From Cupriavidus necator (lineage in GTDB: Bacteria > Pseudomonadota > Gammaproteobacteria > Burkholderiales > Burkholderiaceae), in the NCBI RefSeq assembly GCF_013141915.1, contig NZ_SROX01000002.1, positions 372,001 to 436,000 on the forward strand: DNA of 64,000 bases, in the 5' to 3' direction. The notes under the pieces were generated by a model. It saw only the letters and a list, made by a program, of their open reading frames with translations. It ran no database searches and had not been told where the DNA came from. A program made the position numbers and the translations under genes. Position 1 is the first letter of the stretch; each line of letters begins with the position of its first letter. Below, piece by piece: positions 49,253 through 58,572 of the stretch.

Positions 49253-49645
49253 ATGAAGACCCTGATTGCAATATGCGCGCTGGTGACCCCCTTGTTCGCG
49301 GCCAGCGCATTTGCGCAGACCGCCACGCCGGCCACACCCGCTTCGCCGGCCAAGCCATCCGCGACCGCCCCGGCAACGCCTGCGATGCCCGCCACGCCTG
49401 CTACCCCGGCCAATCCGGACAAGCCAGCGGCCAATACCCAGCAAGACAAAATGAAGTCTTGCAACACGCAAGCCTCCGGCAAGAAAGGCGATGAACGCAA
49501 GGCGTTCATGAAGGAATGCCTGTCGAAATCGGGCGCACCGAAGACCCAGCAGGACAAGATGGCTTCGTGCAGCAAGTCCGGCAAGGGCAAGAAGGGCGAC
49601 GAATACAAGGCCTACATGAAGGAATGCCTGTCGAAGGCAGCCTGA
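49253..49645 (+). CDS. PsiF repeat-containing secreted protein
   Basis: 130 residues. A signal peptide ending ASAFAQ is followed by a Thr/Pro/Ala linker and two PsiF repeats (PF07769): KMKSCNTQASGKKGDERKAF and KMASCSKSGKGKKGDEYKAY, each ending MKECLSK. PsiF was named as phosphate-starvation-inducible in E. coli; the function is unknown. Its own terminator follows. Confidence 0.85.
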   Translation: MKTLIAICALVTPLFAASAFAQTATPATPASPAKPSATAPATPAMPATPATPANPDKPAANTQQDKMKSCNTQASGKKGDERKAFMKECLSKSGAPKTQQDKMASCSKSGKGKKGDEYKAYMKECLSKAA

Positions 49646-49667
49646 GCGCCGCCACTGGCGAAGCAGC

Positions 49668-49696
49668 ATGGCGAACCGGAAGGTTCGCCATTTTTA
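49668..49696 (+). terminator. Intrinsic terminator after the PsiF-like gene
   Basis: Stem ATGGCGAACC (49668-49677) and GGTTCGCCAT (49682-49691), tetraloop GGAA, T-run 49691-49695. Confidence 0.9.
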
Positions 49697-49726
49697 TTGG
49701 TGTCAACGTGCTGTCATGACGCAGCC

Positions 49727-49753
49727 AGCACCTGATGCTATGCTTCAGGTGCT
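49727..49753 (+). promoter_or_regulatory. Stem-loop abutting the rapZ start codon
   Basis: AGCACCTGA (49727-49735) and TCAGGTGCT (49745-49753) are perfect 9-bp complements with a 9-base loop; the ATG follows at once. The only Shine-Dalgarno-like bases (CAGG) are inside the right arm, so the helix should hide the ribosome site. Confidence 0.7.
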
Positions 49754-50635
49754 ATGCGCATCATCCTCATCACCGGCATATCCGGTTCCGGCAAGTCCGT
49801 CGCACTGAACGTCCTGGAAGATGCAGGCTATTACTGCGTCGACAACTTGCCAGCCCAGTTCATCCCTGAACTGACCCGCTACCTCGACAGCCAGGGCTAT
49901 ACGCACCTGGGCGTGGCCACCGACATCCGCAGCCGGGAATCGCTGGACCAGTTGCCCGACACCGTGCGCGCGCTGGCCCCCGAGCACAAGGTCGAGGTCA
50001 TTTTCCTGACCGCCAGCACCGATGCCCTGGTGCAGCGCTACTCCGAAACGCGCCGGCGCCACCCTCTGTCGGCGCGCACCGACGGCGCCGCTCCGGGCGA
50101 AGCCCCGGCCTTCAATGACACGGCGCTGATGGAAGCGATCGAGATGGAGCGCGCGCTGCTGAGCCCGCTGGCCGAAGCCGCGCACCGGATCGACACCAGC
50201 AATGTGCGCACCAATACGCTGCGCAGCTGGATCAAGGAGCTGATCCGCGACGACAGCCAGCGGCTGACGCTGCTGTTCGAATCGTTCGGCTTCAAGCACG
50301 GCGTGCCCAGCGACGCCGACATGGTGTTCGACGTGCGTTCGCTGCCCAATCCGTACTACGACCTGGCGCTGCGGCCGCTGACGGGCCGCGACACGCCGGT
50401 GATCGACTTCCTGCAGGCCCAGCCAATGGTGCTGGCGATGGCCGAGGATATCCGCGCCTACGTGGAAAAGTGGCTACCAAGCTTCATCGCCGACAACCGC
50501 AGCTACCTGACCGTGGCGATCGGCTGCACCGGCGGCCAGCATCGCTCGGTCTATATTGCGGAAAGGCTGGCCAACTATTTCCGGGCACATGGTAATGTGC
50601 TGGTCAGACACCGAGAGCTCGCACCGGCGGGCTGA
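49754..50635 (+). CDS. rapZ: RNase adapter / nucleotide-binding protein RapZ
   Basis: A 293-residue protein. N-terminal P-loop [20 protein letters not shown] at residue 8; the C-terminal RNA-binding/signal domain has [18 protein letters not shown]. Known in E. coli to bring RNase E to the GlmZ sRNA and so control GlmS and amino-sugar supply. The middle carries an insertion, [13 protein letters not shown], in the RRRHPLS region. Follows ptsN-hprK, with a PsiF-like gene inserted between hprK and rapZ. Confidence 0.93.
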   Translation: MRIILITGISGSGKSVALNVLEDAGYYCVDNLPAQFIPELTRYLDSQGYTHLGVATDIRSRESLDQLPDTVRALAPEHKVEVIFLTASTDALVQRYSETRRRHPLSARTDGAAPGEAPAFNDTALMEAIEMERALLSPLAEAAHRIDTSNVRTNTLRSWIKELIRDDSQRLTLLFESFGFKHGVPSDADMVFDVRSLPNPYYDLALRPLTGRDTPVIDFLQAQPMVLAMAEDIRAYVEKWLPSFIADNRSYLTVAIGCTGGQHRSVYIAERLANYFRAHGNVLVRHRELAPAG

Positions 50636-50727
50636 CGCACGCGGCATGGCCGCCCGGGCTTCACCGGGCACCTGAGCGCAGCGTCGGCCTGGCGGCCCAA
50701 ATGCTGCGCGACCCCAAGCCTGCACGC

Positions 50728-51387
50728 ATGTCCTCGACCGACCTCTACCGTCCCACAGGGTCAGAAGACCCGCCCCGGACGCTCGACAACCTGCCGCTGT
50801 TCCCGTTGCACACGGTGCTGTTTCCCGGTGGGCGGCTGCCGCTGCGCGTGTTCGAGGCGCGCTATGTCGACATGGTGCGCAACTGCCTGCGCGACAGCGC
50901 GCCATTCGGCGTGTGCCTGATCGCCAGCGGCGACGAAGTGGCCCGGCCCAACCAGGCCACCGTGCCCGAGCTGGTCGGCTGCCTGGCCGAGATCGTCGAC
51001 TGCAACATGGAGCAACTTGGCGTGCTGCTGATTCGCGCGCGCGGCCGCGAGCGCTTCCATATCCTCAGCCATGAAACCCGCGACGACGGCTTGATGGTGG
51101 CGCGCGCCGAGCAGCTCCCGCCCGACATCATCGACTGCAAGCTCGAATTGCTGGGCGAATGCCTGGACGCGCTGCGCCGCATCGTCACGCGGCTGCACGC
51201 CGAGCAGCCCGACCGGCTGCCTTTCGACGAGCCCTACCTGTGGGACGACCCGAGCTGGGTTGCCAACCGGCTGTGCGAGCTGCTGCCGGTGCCGCTGAAG
51301 GCCAAGCAAATGCTGATGGCCTTGCCCGACGCCGGCATGCGCATCGAGATCGTGCACCGCTACATGCGCCAGAACCACATGCTGTAG
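50728..51387 (+). CDS. LON peptidase substrate-binding-domain protein
   Basis: 219 residues from ATG 50728; an in-frame ATG at 50701 is also possible and neither has a clear ribosome site. The LON_substr_bdg (PF02190) fold is marked by LPLFPLHTVLFPGGRLPLRVFEARYVDM. There is no ATPase or protease domain, so it is a stand-alone N-domain protein whose role is unknown. Converges on mutY. Confidence 0.85.
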   Translation: MSSTDLYRPTGSEDPPRTLDNLPLFPLHTVLFPGGRLPLRVFEARYVDMVRNCLRDSAPFGVCLIASGDEVARPNQATVPELVGCLAEIVDCNMEQLGVLLIRARGRERFHILSHETRDDGLMVARAEQLPPDIIDCKLELLGECLDALRRIVTRLHAEQPDRLPFDEPYLWDDPSWVANRLCELLPVPLKAKQMLMALPDAGMRIEIVHRYMRQNHML

Positions 51388-51411
51388 GCGGCGTTCCGCC
51401 CTGCCCCAAGT

Positions 51412-52590
51412 TCAGAACAAGCCCACCCGCGCCTGGTCTTCCAGCAGCCGGCGCACTGGCGCGGGCGTGCCTACCGCATCGAGATCGTCGAGCGAAAGCC
51501 AGCGTAGGCCGGATGGCGCCGCGCGGTCCTGCTCCAGCAGGTTGGCATCGCCCGCGCTCAGGTCAACGCGGATCGCGCGGATCAGCAGGCGGAAGTGCGT
51601 GAACACATGGGTCAGCTCGCCGCTCAGCGCAGCGCGCGCGGGCGTGCCGAAAGCGCGCGCGTAGTCGAGCGCCCGGGTCTCGGCGTCTTCAGCATCGAAC
51701 GGCACGGTGTCGACCGGCATCTCGGGCAGGCTCCACAGGCCGCCCCAGATGCCGCTGTCCGGACGCAGGCGCAGCAGCACTTTGCGCTCGCGCCGCACCA
51801 GCAGCATCACCGTGCTGCGCTCGGGGATGGCTGCGCGCGCCCTGGGTGTGGGCAGCACGCCGGTCAGGCCGTCGCGGCGCGCCACGCAATCGGCCGACAG
51901 CGGGCACGCGCTCGCATCGGCCAGGCAGGCCGGCTTGCCGCGCGAGCACACCGTCGCGCCCAGGTCCATCAGGCCCTGCGTATAGGCCACCATGTCCTCG
52001 GCCTGGCGCGGGCCTGACGCCGGCAAGGCCTGTTCCGCCAGCTGCCACATGCGCGTTTCCACCGCGCGCTGGCCCGGATGGCCATGGATGCCGAAGCAGC
52101 GCGCGAACACACGCTTGACGTTGCCGTCCAGGATCGGCGAGCGCACCCCCGCGCTGAACGCGGCAATGGCCGCCGCGGTGGAGCGGCCGATGCCCGGCAA
52201 CGTAACCAGCACCGCGGGATCCGTGGGGAAGCGGCCGCCGTGCTCGCTGACCACCTGCATGGCGCAGCGATGCAGATTGCGCGCGCGCGAGTAATAGCCC
52301 AGCCCGGCCCACAGCGCCATCACCTGGTCGGCAGGCGCCGCCGCCAAGTCCTGCACCGTGGGCAGCTGCGCCACAAAACGCTGGAAATAGTCGATCACCG
52401 CGGTGACCTGGGTCTGCTGCAGCATGATCTCGGACAGCCAGATGCGGTACGGATCGCGGGTGTTCTGCCACGGCAGGTCGTGCCGTCCATGCTGTCGCTG
52501 CCAGTCGACCACGCGCGCGCCGAAGCCGGGCGGCACGCAGAGGTCATCGGGCAGGGCGGGAAGGGTGCGGGGGGCTGGTTTGCGGGGCAT
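51412..52590 (-). CDS. mutY: A/G-specific adenine glycosylase MutY
   Basis: A 392-residue protein. HhH-GPD domain with catalytic Glu in WLSEIMLQQTQV, the hairpin TLPGIGRSTAAAI and catalytic Asp in ILDGNVKRVFAR; a C-terminal NUDIX-like 8-oxoG-recognition domain begins near 270. The iron-sulfur cysteines are at about 215, 222, 229 and 235, giving C-X6-C-X6-C-X5-C instead of C-X6-C-X2-C-X5-C. Removes A opposite 8-oxoG. Confidence 0.94.
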   Translation of the reverse strand: MPRKPAPRTLPALPDDLCVPPGFGARVVDWQRQHGRHDLPWQNTRDPYRIWLSEIMLQQTQVTAVIDYFQRFVAQLPTVQDLAAAPADQVMALWAGLGYYSRARNLHRCAMQVVSEHGGRFPTDPAVLVTLPGIGRSTAAAIAAFSAGVRSPILDGNVKRVFARCFGIHGHPGQRAVETRMWQLAEQALPASGPRQAEDMVAYTQGLMDLGATVCSRGKPACLADASACPLSADCVARRDGLTGVLPTPRARAAIPERSTVMLLVRRERKVLLRLRPDSGIWGGLWSLPEMPVDTVPFDAEDAETRALDYARAFGTPARAALSGELTHVFTHFRLLIRAIRVDLSAGDANLLEQDRAAPSGLRWLSLDDLDAVGTPAPVRRLLEDQARVGLF

Positions 52591-52637
52591 CGGTGTGCAA
52601 CGGCCTGGCGCGCGGACATGGAGTCGGCGCGCCAAAG

Positions 52638-52663
52638 AAAAAGGCGCCGCAAGGCGCGGCGCC
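52638..52663 (-). terminator. Intrinsic terminator on the minus strand
   Basis: On the minus strand GGCGCCGC-GCCTT-GCGGCGCC is followed by TTTTT (plus-strand A-run 52638-52642). It sits between the dynamin-like gene stop and the mutY start and ends the former. Confidence 0.85.
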
Positions 52664-52690
52664 ACATGATATACCGTCCCGCAAAGCGGG

Positions 52691-54643
52691 CTAGGCCACC
52701 GCCAGACTGGTGCTGTCGGAGCCTGCCGCCGGCCGCATCAGCCGCTGGACAAAGCCTTCGATGCGCCCGCTGCGTTCGTCCAGCCCGTTCAGCACTTCCT
52801 CCAGCTCGGCGATGCGGCTTTCCAGCGTGTCGGTGGCTTCATGGATGCGTTCGATCGAATCGACACGCCGGCGCAGTTGCTTCTGGTGTTCGCGCACCTG
52901 CGCCTCCAGCGGCGTCATCACCGACTTGAGCCAGACTTCGATATCGCGGTTCAGGCCACGGAAATTCTCCAGCACGCGGCTGGCCATGGTGTTGAACGCG
53001 CTTTGCACCAGTTGCGGGCGCGACCGCGTCAGCATGCTGATCGTGCCGAAATGCGCCTGCACCAGCCGCAGCGTCTCCTGCAGCTCGGCCAGGTAGCGCT
53101 CGGCGGTGAACTGCATCGGCGCGGGCAGCGTGAAGCCGTGCTCGGCATTGAAGCGCCGGTACATGCTTTCGATCAGTTGGTGCAGCTGGCCGATCTTGTT
53201 GTCGGCATCGCTCACCAGCCCGCTCAGCTGCGCGAACAATGCCTCCATGTCCTCGCGCAGCCCGCGCGAGAAGAAGCGCTCCTTCATCTGCTCGCGCGCG
53301 CTGCGCATGGTGCGGCGCACGTCGCGCAATTGCAGGCTCTTGATGATGTCGGCACTGTGCCGGCCAAAGACCAGGCGCAGCGCCTGGAACTTGCTGATGC
53401 TCTGTTCGAATTCGTCCTTCTCGCCCTGCACCCGCATCAGCATGTGCTTGACCATCGCATGGTTCTTGCCGCGCAGGCCGCGCAGTTCGAACAGCTGCTC
53501 GACGATGTCGCGGCGGCGGCTCTGCAGCAGCTGCTGCGCGGCGCGCGCCATGTCCTGCACCAGCCGGTACACCTGGTCCGAGACGATCTCGCGCCGGCGC
53601 GGAATCAGCTGGTCCGACAGCACGTGCTCGAATTCCGGCAGGCCGCTGCGCGCGAGCAAGCCATCGTCATGCGTGACCTTGGCCACCAGCCCCTTCTGCG
53701 CCGACACCGGATACACGCGCGACTGGTCGATGCCCAGCACCTGCGCCGTGGTCGACACCTGCCGCGCGATCTCCTGCGCGATCTCTTCCGGCTGGCGCAG
53801 CGGATCCCACAGCCCGTCGATCTTGTTCAGCACCGCCAGGCAGCCGCGCCGGTGCCCGGCGCCGACATGGCTGCGCCACAGCTCCAGGTCGCTCTTGGTC
53901 ACGCCCGCGTCGGCGGCCAGCACAAATACCACCACATGCGCATCCGGAATCAGCCGCAGCGTCAACTCGGGCTCGGTGCCGATCGCGTTCAGCCCTGGCG
54001 TGTCGAGGATCACCAGGCCCTGGCGCAGCAGCGGGTGCGGAAAATTGATGACGGCGTGGCGCCAGCGCGAGATCTCGACCATGCCCTCGGCGTCGACCGC
54101 GTAGGCGGCATCGGGATCGTTCTCGTGGTACAGCCCCAGCGCCTCGGCCTGCTCGGGCGGCACGCGCATGGTCTGCACCACATGCTGGAATGCCTCCAGC
54201 ATGCCCTCGGGCGAGGACGGATCGAGCGGCACCGAATGCCAGTGCGACGCCGACGTGCCGGCCTCGAGGAAGTCAGCGGTCGAGGCGTCCTGCAGGCGCG
54301 TCTCGATCGGCAGCAGGCGGATGCTGGGCGGCTCGGCCTCGTCGTAGCGCAGTTCGGTCGGGCACATGGTGGTGCGCCCCGCCGACGACGGCAGGATGCG
54401 GCGCCCGTAGTCGGCAAAGAAGATGGCGTTGATCAGCTCGCTCTTGCCGCGCGAGAACTCGGCGATGAAGGCGACCTTGAGGCGGTCGCTGCGCAGCACG
54501 CTATGGATGCGCTGCACGCGCTCGTCGGCCTGCGCATCGTACAGGTCGTGCTGCTGCAGCCACGACTGGAATTCGGCCAGTGACTGGAGGACTTCGGTTC
54601 TCCAGGCGCCGTATTGTTCGAATTGGTGGGCGAGCGTTGTCAT
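52691..54643 (-). CDS. Dynamin-family GTPase
   Basis: A 650-residue protein. G1 is AEFSRGKS at residues 61-68, with Ala where most relatives have Gly. The later motifs are TTMCPTE (G2-like), DTPGLNAIG (G3) and NKID (G4). A long helical stalk follows with coiled-coil near the C-terminus (RRVDSIERIHEATDTLESRIAELEE). No membrane helix is visible. Bacterial dynamin-like proteins remodel membranes or act at replication forks; the role here is unknown. Lies between mutM and mutY on the same strand. Confidence 0.85.
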   Translation of the reverse strand: MTTLAHQFEQYGAWRTEVLQSLAEFQSWLQQHDLYDAQADERVQRIHSVLRSDRLKVAFIAEFSRGKSELINAIFFADYGRRILPSSAGRTTMCPTELRYDEAEPPSIRLLPIETRLQDASTADFLEAGTSASHWHSVPLDPSSPEGMLEAFQHVVQTMRVPPEQAEALGLYHENDPDAAYAVDAEGMVEISRWRHAVINFPHPLLRQGLVILDTPGLNAIGTEPELTLRLIPDAHVVVFVLAADAGVTKSDLELWRSHVGAGHRRGCLAVLNKIDGLWDPLRQPEEIAQEIARQVSTTAQVLGIDQSRVYPVSAQKGLVAKVTHDDGLLARSGLPEFEHVLSDQLIPRRREIVSDQVYRLVQDMARAAQQLLQSRRRDIVEQLFELRGLRGKNHAMVKHMLMRVQGEKDEFEQSISKFQALRLVFGRHSADIIKSLQLRDVRRTMRSAREQMKERFFSRGLREDMEALFAQLSGLVSDADNKIGQLHQLIESMYRRFNAEHGFTLPAPMQFTAERYLAELQETLRLVQAHFGTISMLTRSRPQLVQSAFNTMASRVLENFRGLNRDIEVWLKSVMTPLEAQVREHQKQLRRRVDSIERIHEATDTLESRIAELEEVLNGLDERSGRIEGFVQRLMRPAAGSDSTSLAVA

Positions 54644-54903
54644 GGACCTGTTGGGCTGACTTGGTTTTACCTCGGGGCGGCCACCCTGTGCGGCATGCCC
54701 GTGGTCACGCAATGCCGGTCCGCGCCCTTTCTGCATGGCATGCGGCCGGCCATTTTGTAACTTTTTATGACTGCGCACACGATACAGGTTTCCACGGCGC
54801 TTTTGTGGAATTCGCGCCCCTCGGACGGCGGCGGCCACGCCAGTGTTGCGCCGACCCATCGACTCATGACGGCGCGGCGTACCCTGCAGCACTCCGCCGG
54901 CTG

Positions 54904-55782
54904 TCAGCGCTGGCAGTTGGGGCAATAGAAGGTAGAGCGCTGGCCCTGCACGATCTGGCGCACCGGCGTGGCGCAGACCCGGCACGGCAGGCCGGCGCGA
55001 TCGTAGACAAAGCAGTCCAGCTGGAAGTAGCCGCTGGCGCCGTCGCTGCCGACAAAATCGCGCAAGGTGCTGCCGCCGCGTTCAATGGCCTGCGCCAAGG
55101 TGTCGCGCACGGCTTGCGCAAGCCGCTCGCAACGCGCGCGGCTCAGGCGCCCGGCCGGGGTGGTCGGACGGATACCGGCGCGAAACAGGCTTTCGGACGC
55201 GTAGATGTTGCCCACCCCCACCACGATGGCGCCAGCGAGCAGCACGGTCTTGATCGCGGCACTGCGGCCGCGCGTGTGGCGGTGCAGCCAGGCGCCGTCG
55301 AAGGCAGGATCGAAAGGCTCGATGCCGAGGGTGCTCAGCAGCGGATGCGACGGCAGTTCCGCCTCCGGCAGCGTGGTCCAGAGGATGGCGCCGAAGCGGC
55401 GCGGATCGCGAAAGCGCAGCACGATGGTGCCAGGCTGCTGGCCTGGCACTGCCCCGGGCGCGGCGTCGAGCACCAGGTCGAAGTGATCGTGCACGCCCGG
55501 CGGCGGTGCCTCGGGCAGCACCCGCAGCGTGCCCGTCATGCCGAGGTGCACCAGCAGCCAGCCCGCAGGCTGCGCCGCGTCGGGACTGACGCATTCCAGC
55601 AGCAGATACTTGCCGCGGCGCTCGATGCGGCGCACCACGCGCTGGGCCAGGCTGGCCTCGAGTTCCGTGTCGACCGGCCAACGCAGGCCGCGGTGGCGCA
55701 CCGTGACCGCGGCGATGCGCCGCCCCACCACATGCGGCAGCAAGCCGCGCCGGGTCACCTCGACCTCAGGCAATTCAGGCAT
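54904..55782 (-). CDS. mutM: Formamidopyrimidine-DNA glycosylase MutM/Fpg
   Basis: A 292-residue protein. MPELPEVE at the N-terminus (Pro1 nucleophile, Glu2), Lys in [10 protein letters not shown]2TH helix [17 protein letters not shown]-terminal zinc finger [20 protein letters not shown] ending CPNC. Excises 8-oxoG and Fapy lesions and works with MutY. A 260-bp spacer separates it from the dynamin-like gene. Confidence 0.97.
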   Translation of the reverse strand: MPELPEVEVTRRGLLPHVVGRRIAAVTVRHRGLRWPVDTELEASLAQRVVRRIERRGKYLLLECVSPDAAQPAGWLLVHLGMTGTLRVLPEAPPPGVHDHFDLVLDAAPGAVPGQQPGTIVLRFRDPRRFGAILWTTLPEAELPSHPLLSTLGIEPFDPAFDGAWLHRHTRGRSAAIKTVLLAGAIVVGVGNIYASESLFRAGIRPTTPAGRLSRARCERLAQAVRDTLAQAIERGGSTLRDFVGSDGASGYFQLDCFVYDRAGLPCRVCATPVRQIVQGQRSTFYCPNCQR

Positions 55783-55856
55783 CGAACCTCTCCGTTGGTT
55801 ACCGCTCAAAACTGCTGCAGCGCCTGCCGGCGCCGGCCTGCGGCGGCAAGCAGCGC

Positions 55857-55877
55857 ATTGTAGCGGCAGGCTACAAT
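55857..55877. promoter_or_regulatory. Perfect inverted repeat between divergent mutM and TPR gene
   Basis: ATTGTAGC (55857-55864) and GCTACAAT (55870-55877), 5-bp spacer. Each arm contains TACAAT reading outward, a good -10 hexamer for each divergent gene. Matching -35 hexamers are not evident. If transcription starts just after 55877, the early ATGs at 55876 and 55888 cannot be used. Confidence 0.5.
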
Positions 55878-55935
55878 GCCCTTATCAATGCGCAATCTCC
55901 CATCCTTCGCCAGCGCGCGCCGGAGCACTCAATAC

Positions 55936-57882
55936 ATGTCGGACCTGATGCCGGACCTGATGCCGGACTCCACGTTGCCAGCCACCACGGGCGGCGGCCT
56001 GACCACATCGCCGGGGGGCGCCAACTCGCGCACGGCGCGCCGTGCCAGCCGCCTGGCCCACTGGTGGCAGGCTCCCCAGCGCCATGCGCGCGCGCTCGCC
56101 GCCGGCGCCCTGCTGGCTGCGGCGGCAAGTGCCACCCACGCCGCGCCCGCCGTCGGCGCGGGTGCGCTGCCCATGCTGCAACTGGCCGCGGCGGACACCC
56201 CCGCGGCCAAGCCGGCGCGGCCGGCATTGCCATCGCTGGAACTGACCGACGATATCGTCTATATGGTGCTGGCCGCCGAGATTTCCATCCAGCGCGGCCT
56301 GGTCGGGCCGGCCTACCGCACTTACCTCGAACTGGCGCGCCAGACCCGCGACCCGCGCTTCGCCCAGCGTGCCACCGAGATCGCCTTCAACGCGCGCATC
56401 CCGCAGCAGGCGCTTGACGCTGCACGCCTGTGGAAAGAGATCAGCCCGGCCTCGCCCGCGGCCGGCCAGGTGCTATCGACCCTGCTGGTGCTCAACGGCC
56501 GCTGGGACGACGCCCGCCCGCTGCTGCAGCAACAACTGGCTGCGGTGCCGGCCGGCCAGCGCGGCGAGGCCATCCTTCAACTGCAGCAGCAGCTGTCGCG
56601 CACCAGCGATCCGGCCGGCGCGGCCACGCTGCTGCAGGACCTGACCCGCAACGAAGTCAAGCTGCCGGAAACCCAACTGGCACTGGCGCGCGCGCGCGAA
56701 GTCGCCGGCGACGAACCTGGCGCGCTGGCCGCGCTCGACCAGGCCTTGCGGCTGCGGCCCGGCTATGAAGCGGCTGCGTTGATGTCGGCAGAATTGCGCG
56801 CCGAGAAGCAACCTGACGAAGCCGTGGCGGTGCTCAAGCGCTTTCTGGAAAAGTCGCCCGAATCGGTCAACGGCCATATCACGCTGGCGCGGCTGTACCT
56901 GCTGAAGAACGACATGCCGGCGGCTCGCCAGGAGTTCGAGACGCTGCGCAAGGTGGCCCCCGCCGACCCGCGCGTGCCGCTGGCACTGGGCTTGACCAGC
57001 CTGCAGGCCAGGAACCTGGGCGAGGCCGAGCAGTACCTGCAGGAATACCTGCGGCTGGTCGAAAACCAGCCGAGCGCCAATCCCGATATCGCGTATCAGT
57101 ACCTGGCGCAGATCGCCGAGGAACGCAAGGACTACGCGGGCGCGATCCGCTGGCTCGATCGCATCGAGGACATCCGCCTGGCGCCGGCGGCAACCGCCAA
57201 GCGCGCCCAGTTGCTGGCGCGCATGGGCAAGCTCGATGACGCGCAGGCGCTGTTCGGCGAGATGCTCAGCGACGCCGAGGATATCTCCGACCCCGGCCAG
57301 CGCTCGCAGCGCGTGACCGCCATCCGCCAGGCCGAAGTGGCCACGCTGATGGAGAACAAGGCCTACGACCGCGCCCGCAAGGTGCTGAACGACCGCGTCG
57401 CGGCGGAGCCCGACAACGCCGACTGGATCTATGAGCTGGCCATGCTCGACGAGCGCCAGAAGCGCTACGCCAGCATGGAAACCGGCCTGCGCCGCGTGAT
57501 TGCGCTGCAGCCGCAGCAGAAGCAGGGCTACAACGCCCTCGGCTATTCGCTGGCGGACCGCAACGAGCGCCTGCCCGAGGCACTCAGGCTGCTGGAGCGC
57601 GCCTCCGAGCTGGGACCGGACGATCCGTACATCATGGATAGCCTGGCCTGGGTCAAATTCCGCATGGGCGACCTGCGCCCGGCGGCCGACCTGCTGCGCA
57701 ACGCCTATTCCAAGGCCCCCGAGGCCGAGATCGGCGCGCACCTGGGCGAGGTGCTGTGGCACCTCGGCGAGCACGACGAGGCCCGCAAGACCTGGACCGA
57801 GGCGGTGCGCATCGATCCCGAGAACGAGACCCTGGTCGACACGCTGCGCCGCTACAAGGTTAACGTGCAGCAGTCAAAGTAA
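55936..57882 (+). CDS. Tetratricopeptide-repeat secreted protein
   Basis: About 648 residues from ATG 55936 (GGAG upstream); in-frame ATGs at 55876 and 55888 are alternatives. A long N-region precedes a signal-like helix (ALAAGALLAAAASATHAAP), and then about 12 TPR or TPR-like helix pairs run to the end. The clearest are AALDQALRLRPGYEAAALM, LLERASELGPDDPYIMDSLA and ARKTWTEAVRIDPENETLVD. Conserved upstream of lolB in beta-proteobacteria (recollection). Likely a periplasmic scaffold. Confidence 0.85.
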   Translation: MSDLMPDLMPDSTLPATTGGGLTTSPGGANSRTARRASRLAHWWQAPQRHARALAAGALLAAAASATHAAPAVGAGALPMLQLAAADTPAAKPARPALPSLELTDDIVYMVLAAEISIQRGLVGPAYRTYLELARQTRDPRFAQRATEIAFNARIPQQALDAARLWKEISPASPAAGQVLSTLLVLNGRWDDARPLLQQQLAAVPAGQRGEAILQLQQQLSRTSDPAGAATLLQDLTRNEVKLPETQLALARAREVAGDEPGALAALDQALRLRPGYEAAALMSAELRAEKQPDEAVAVLKRFLEKSPESVNGHITLARLYLLKNDMPAARQEFETLRKVAPADPRVPLALGLTSLQARNLGEAEQYLQEYLRLVENQPSANPDIAYQYLAQIAEERKDYAGAIRWLDRIEDIRLAPAATAKRAQLLARMGKLDDAQALFGEMLSDAEDISDPGQRSQRVTAIRQAEVATLMENKAYDRARKVLNDRVAAEPDNADWIYELAMLDERQKRYASMETGLRRVIALQPQQKQGYNALGYSLADRNERLPEALRLLERASELGPDDPYIMDSLAWVKFRMGDLRPAADLLRNAYSKAPEAEIGAHLGEVLWHLGEHDEARKTWTEAVRIDPENETLVDTLRRYKVNVQQSK

Positions 57883-57972
57883 GCCCGCGCGCCGCAGCCC
57901 GCAAACGGGGCCCGCGGCGCCGGATCCCCGTCAGCCGGCGGCCGCCGCGCCGCCGTCCTCACGACCACGCCC

Positions 57973-58572
57973 ATGAACCGATCCCGACGCCTGGCGCTGC
58001 TTTGCCTTGGCGTGCCCCTGTTGCTGCAGGCGTGCGCCAGCGTGGCGCCGTCGCGCAGCTTTGATGTCGACCACGATGCCGCCAGCCAGCATTACACCGG
58101 CCGCTTCTCCGCCAACTACGTGCGCTACGGGCGCGACGAGGGCGTGCAGGGCAGCTTCCGCTGGGAGGAGCAGGGCCGCAACGTGCGGCTGGACCTGGTC
58201 TCGCCGCTTGGCCAGACCCTGGCCGTGGTCACCGCCACGCCCTCGGGCGCCACGCTCGATCTGCCCAACCAGCCACCGCGCAACGCGCCCGAGGTCGATA
58301 CCCTGATGGAGGAAGCGCTGGGCTTTGCGCTGCCGGTGGCCGGCATGCGCGACTGGCTGCACGGGCGCCCCACCCGGGGCACCCCGGCACGCGCCACGCG
58401 CGACGAGCAGGGCCGGCTGGCGACGCTGGCGCAGAACGGCTGGACCGTGCGCTACGTCGCCTGGCAAGACAGCGCCGCGCCGACGCCAGTGCCGCGCCGC
58501 ATCGACCTGGCGCGCGACGCCGGCAGCAATCCGCTGTCGGTGCGGCTCGTGATCGATCCCTTGACACCATGA
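57973..58572 (+). CDS. lolB: Outer-membrane lipoprotein insertion protein LolB
   Basis: A 199-residue protein. The lipobox LLLQAC puts the lipidated cysteine at residue 21. The LolB fold is indicated by [42 protein letters not shown] and the SP-WL region MRDWLHGRP. It receives lipoproteins from LolA. The stop overlaps the ispE start by 4 bp. Confidence 0.88.
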   Translation: MNRSRRLALLCLGVPLLLQACASVAPSRSFDVDHDAASQHYTGRFSANYVRYGRDEGVQGSFRWEEQGRNVRLDLVSPLGQTLAVVTATPSGATLDLPNQPPRNAPEVDTLMEEALGFALPVAGMRDWLHGRPTRGTPARATRDEQGRLATLAQNGWTVRYVAWQDSAAPTPVPRRIDLARDAGSNPLSVRLVIDPLTP

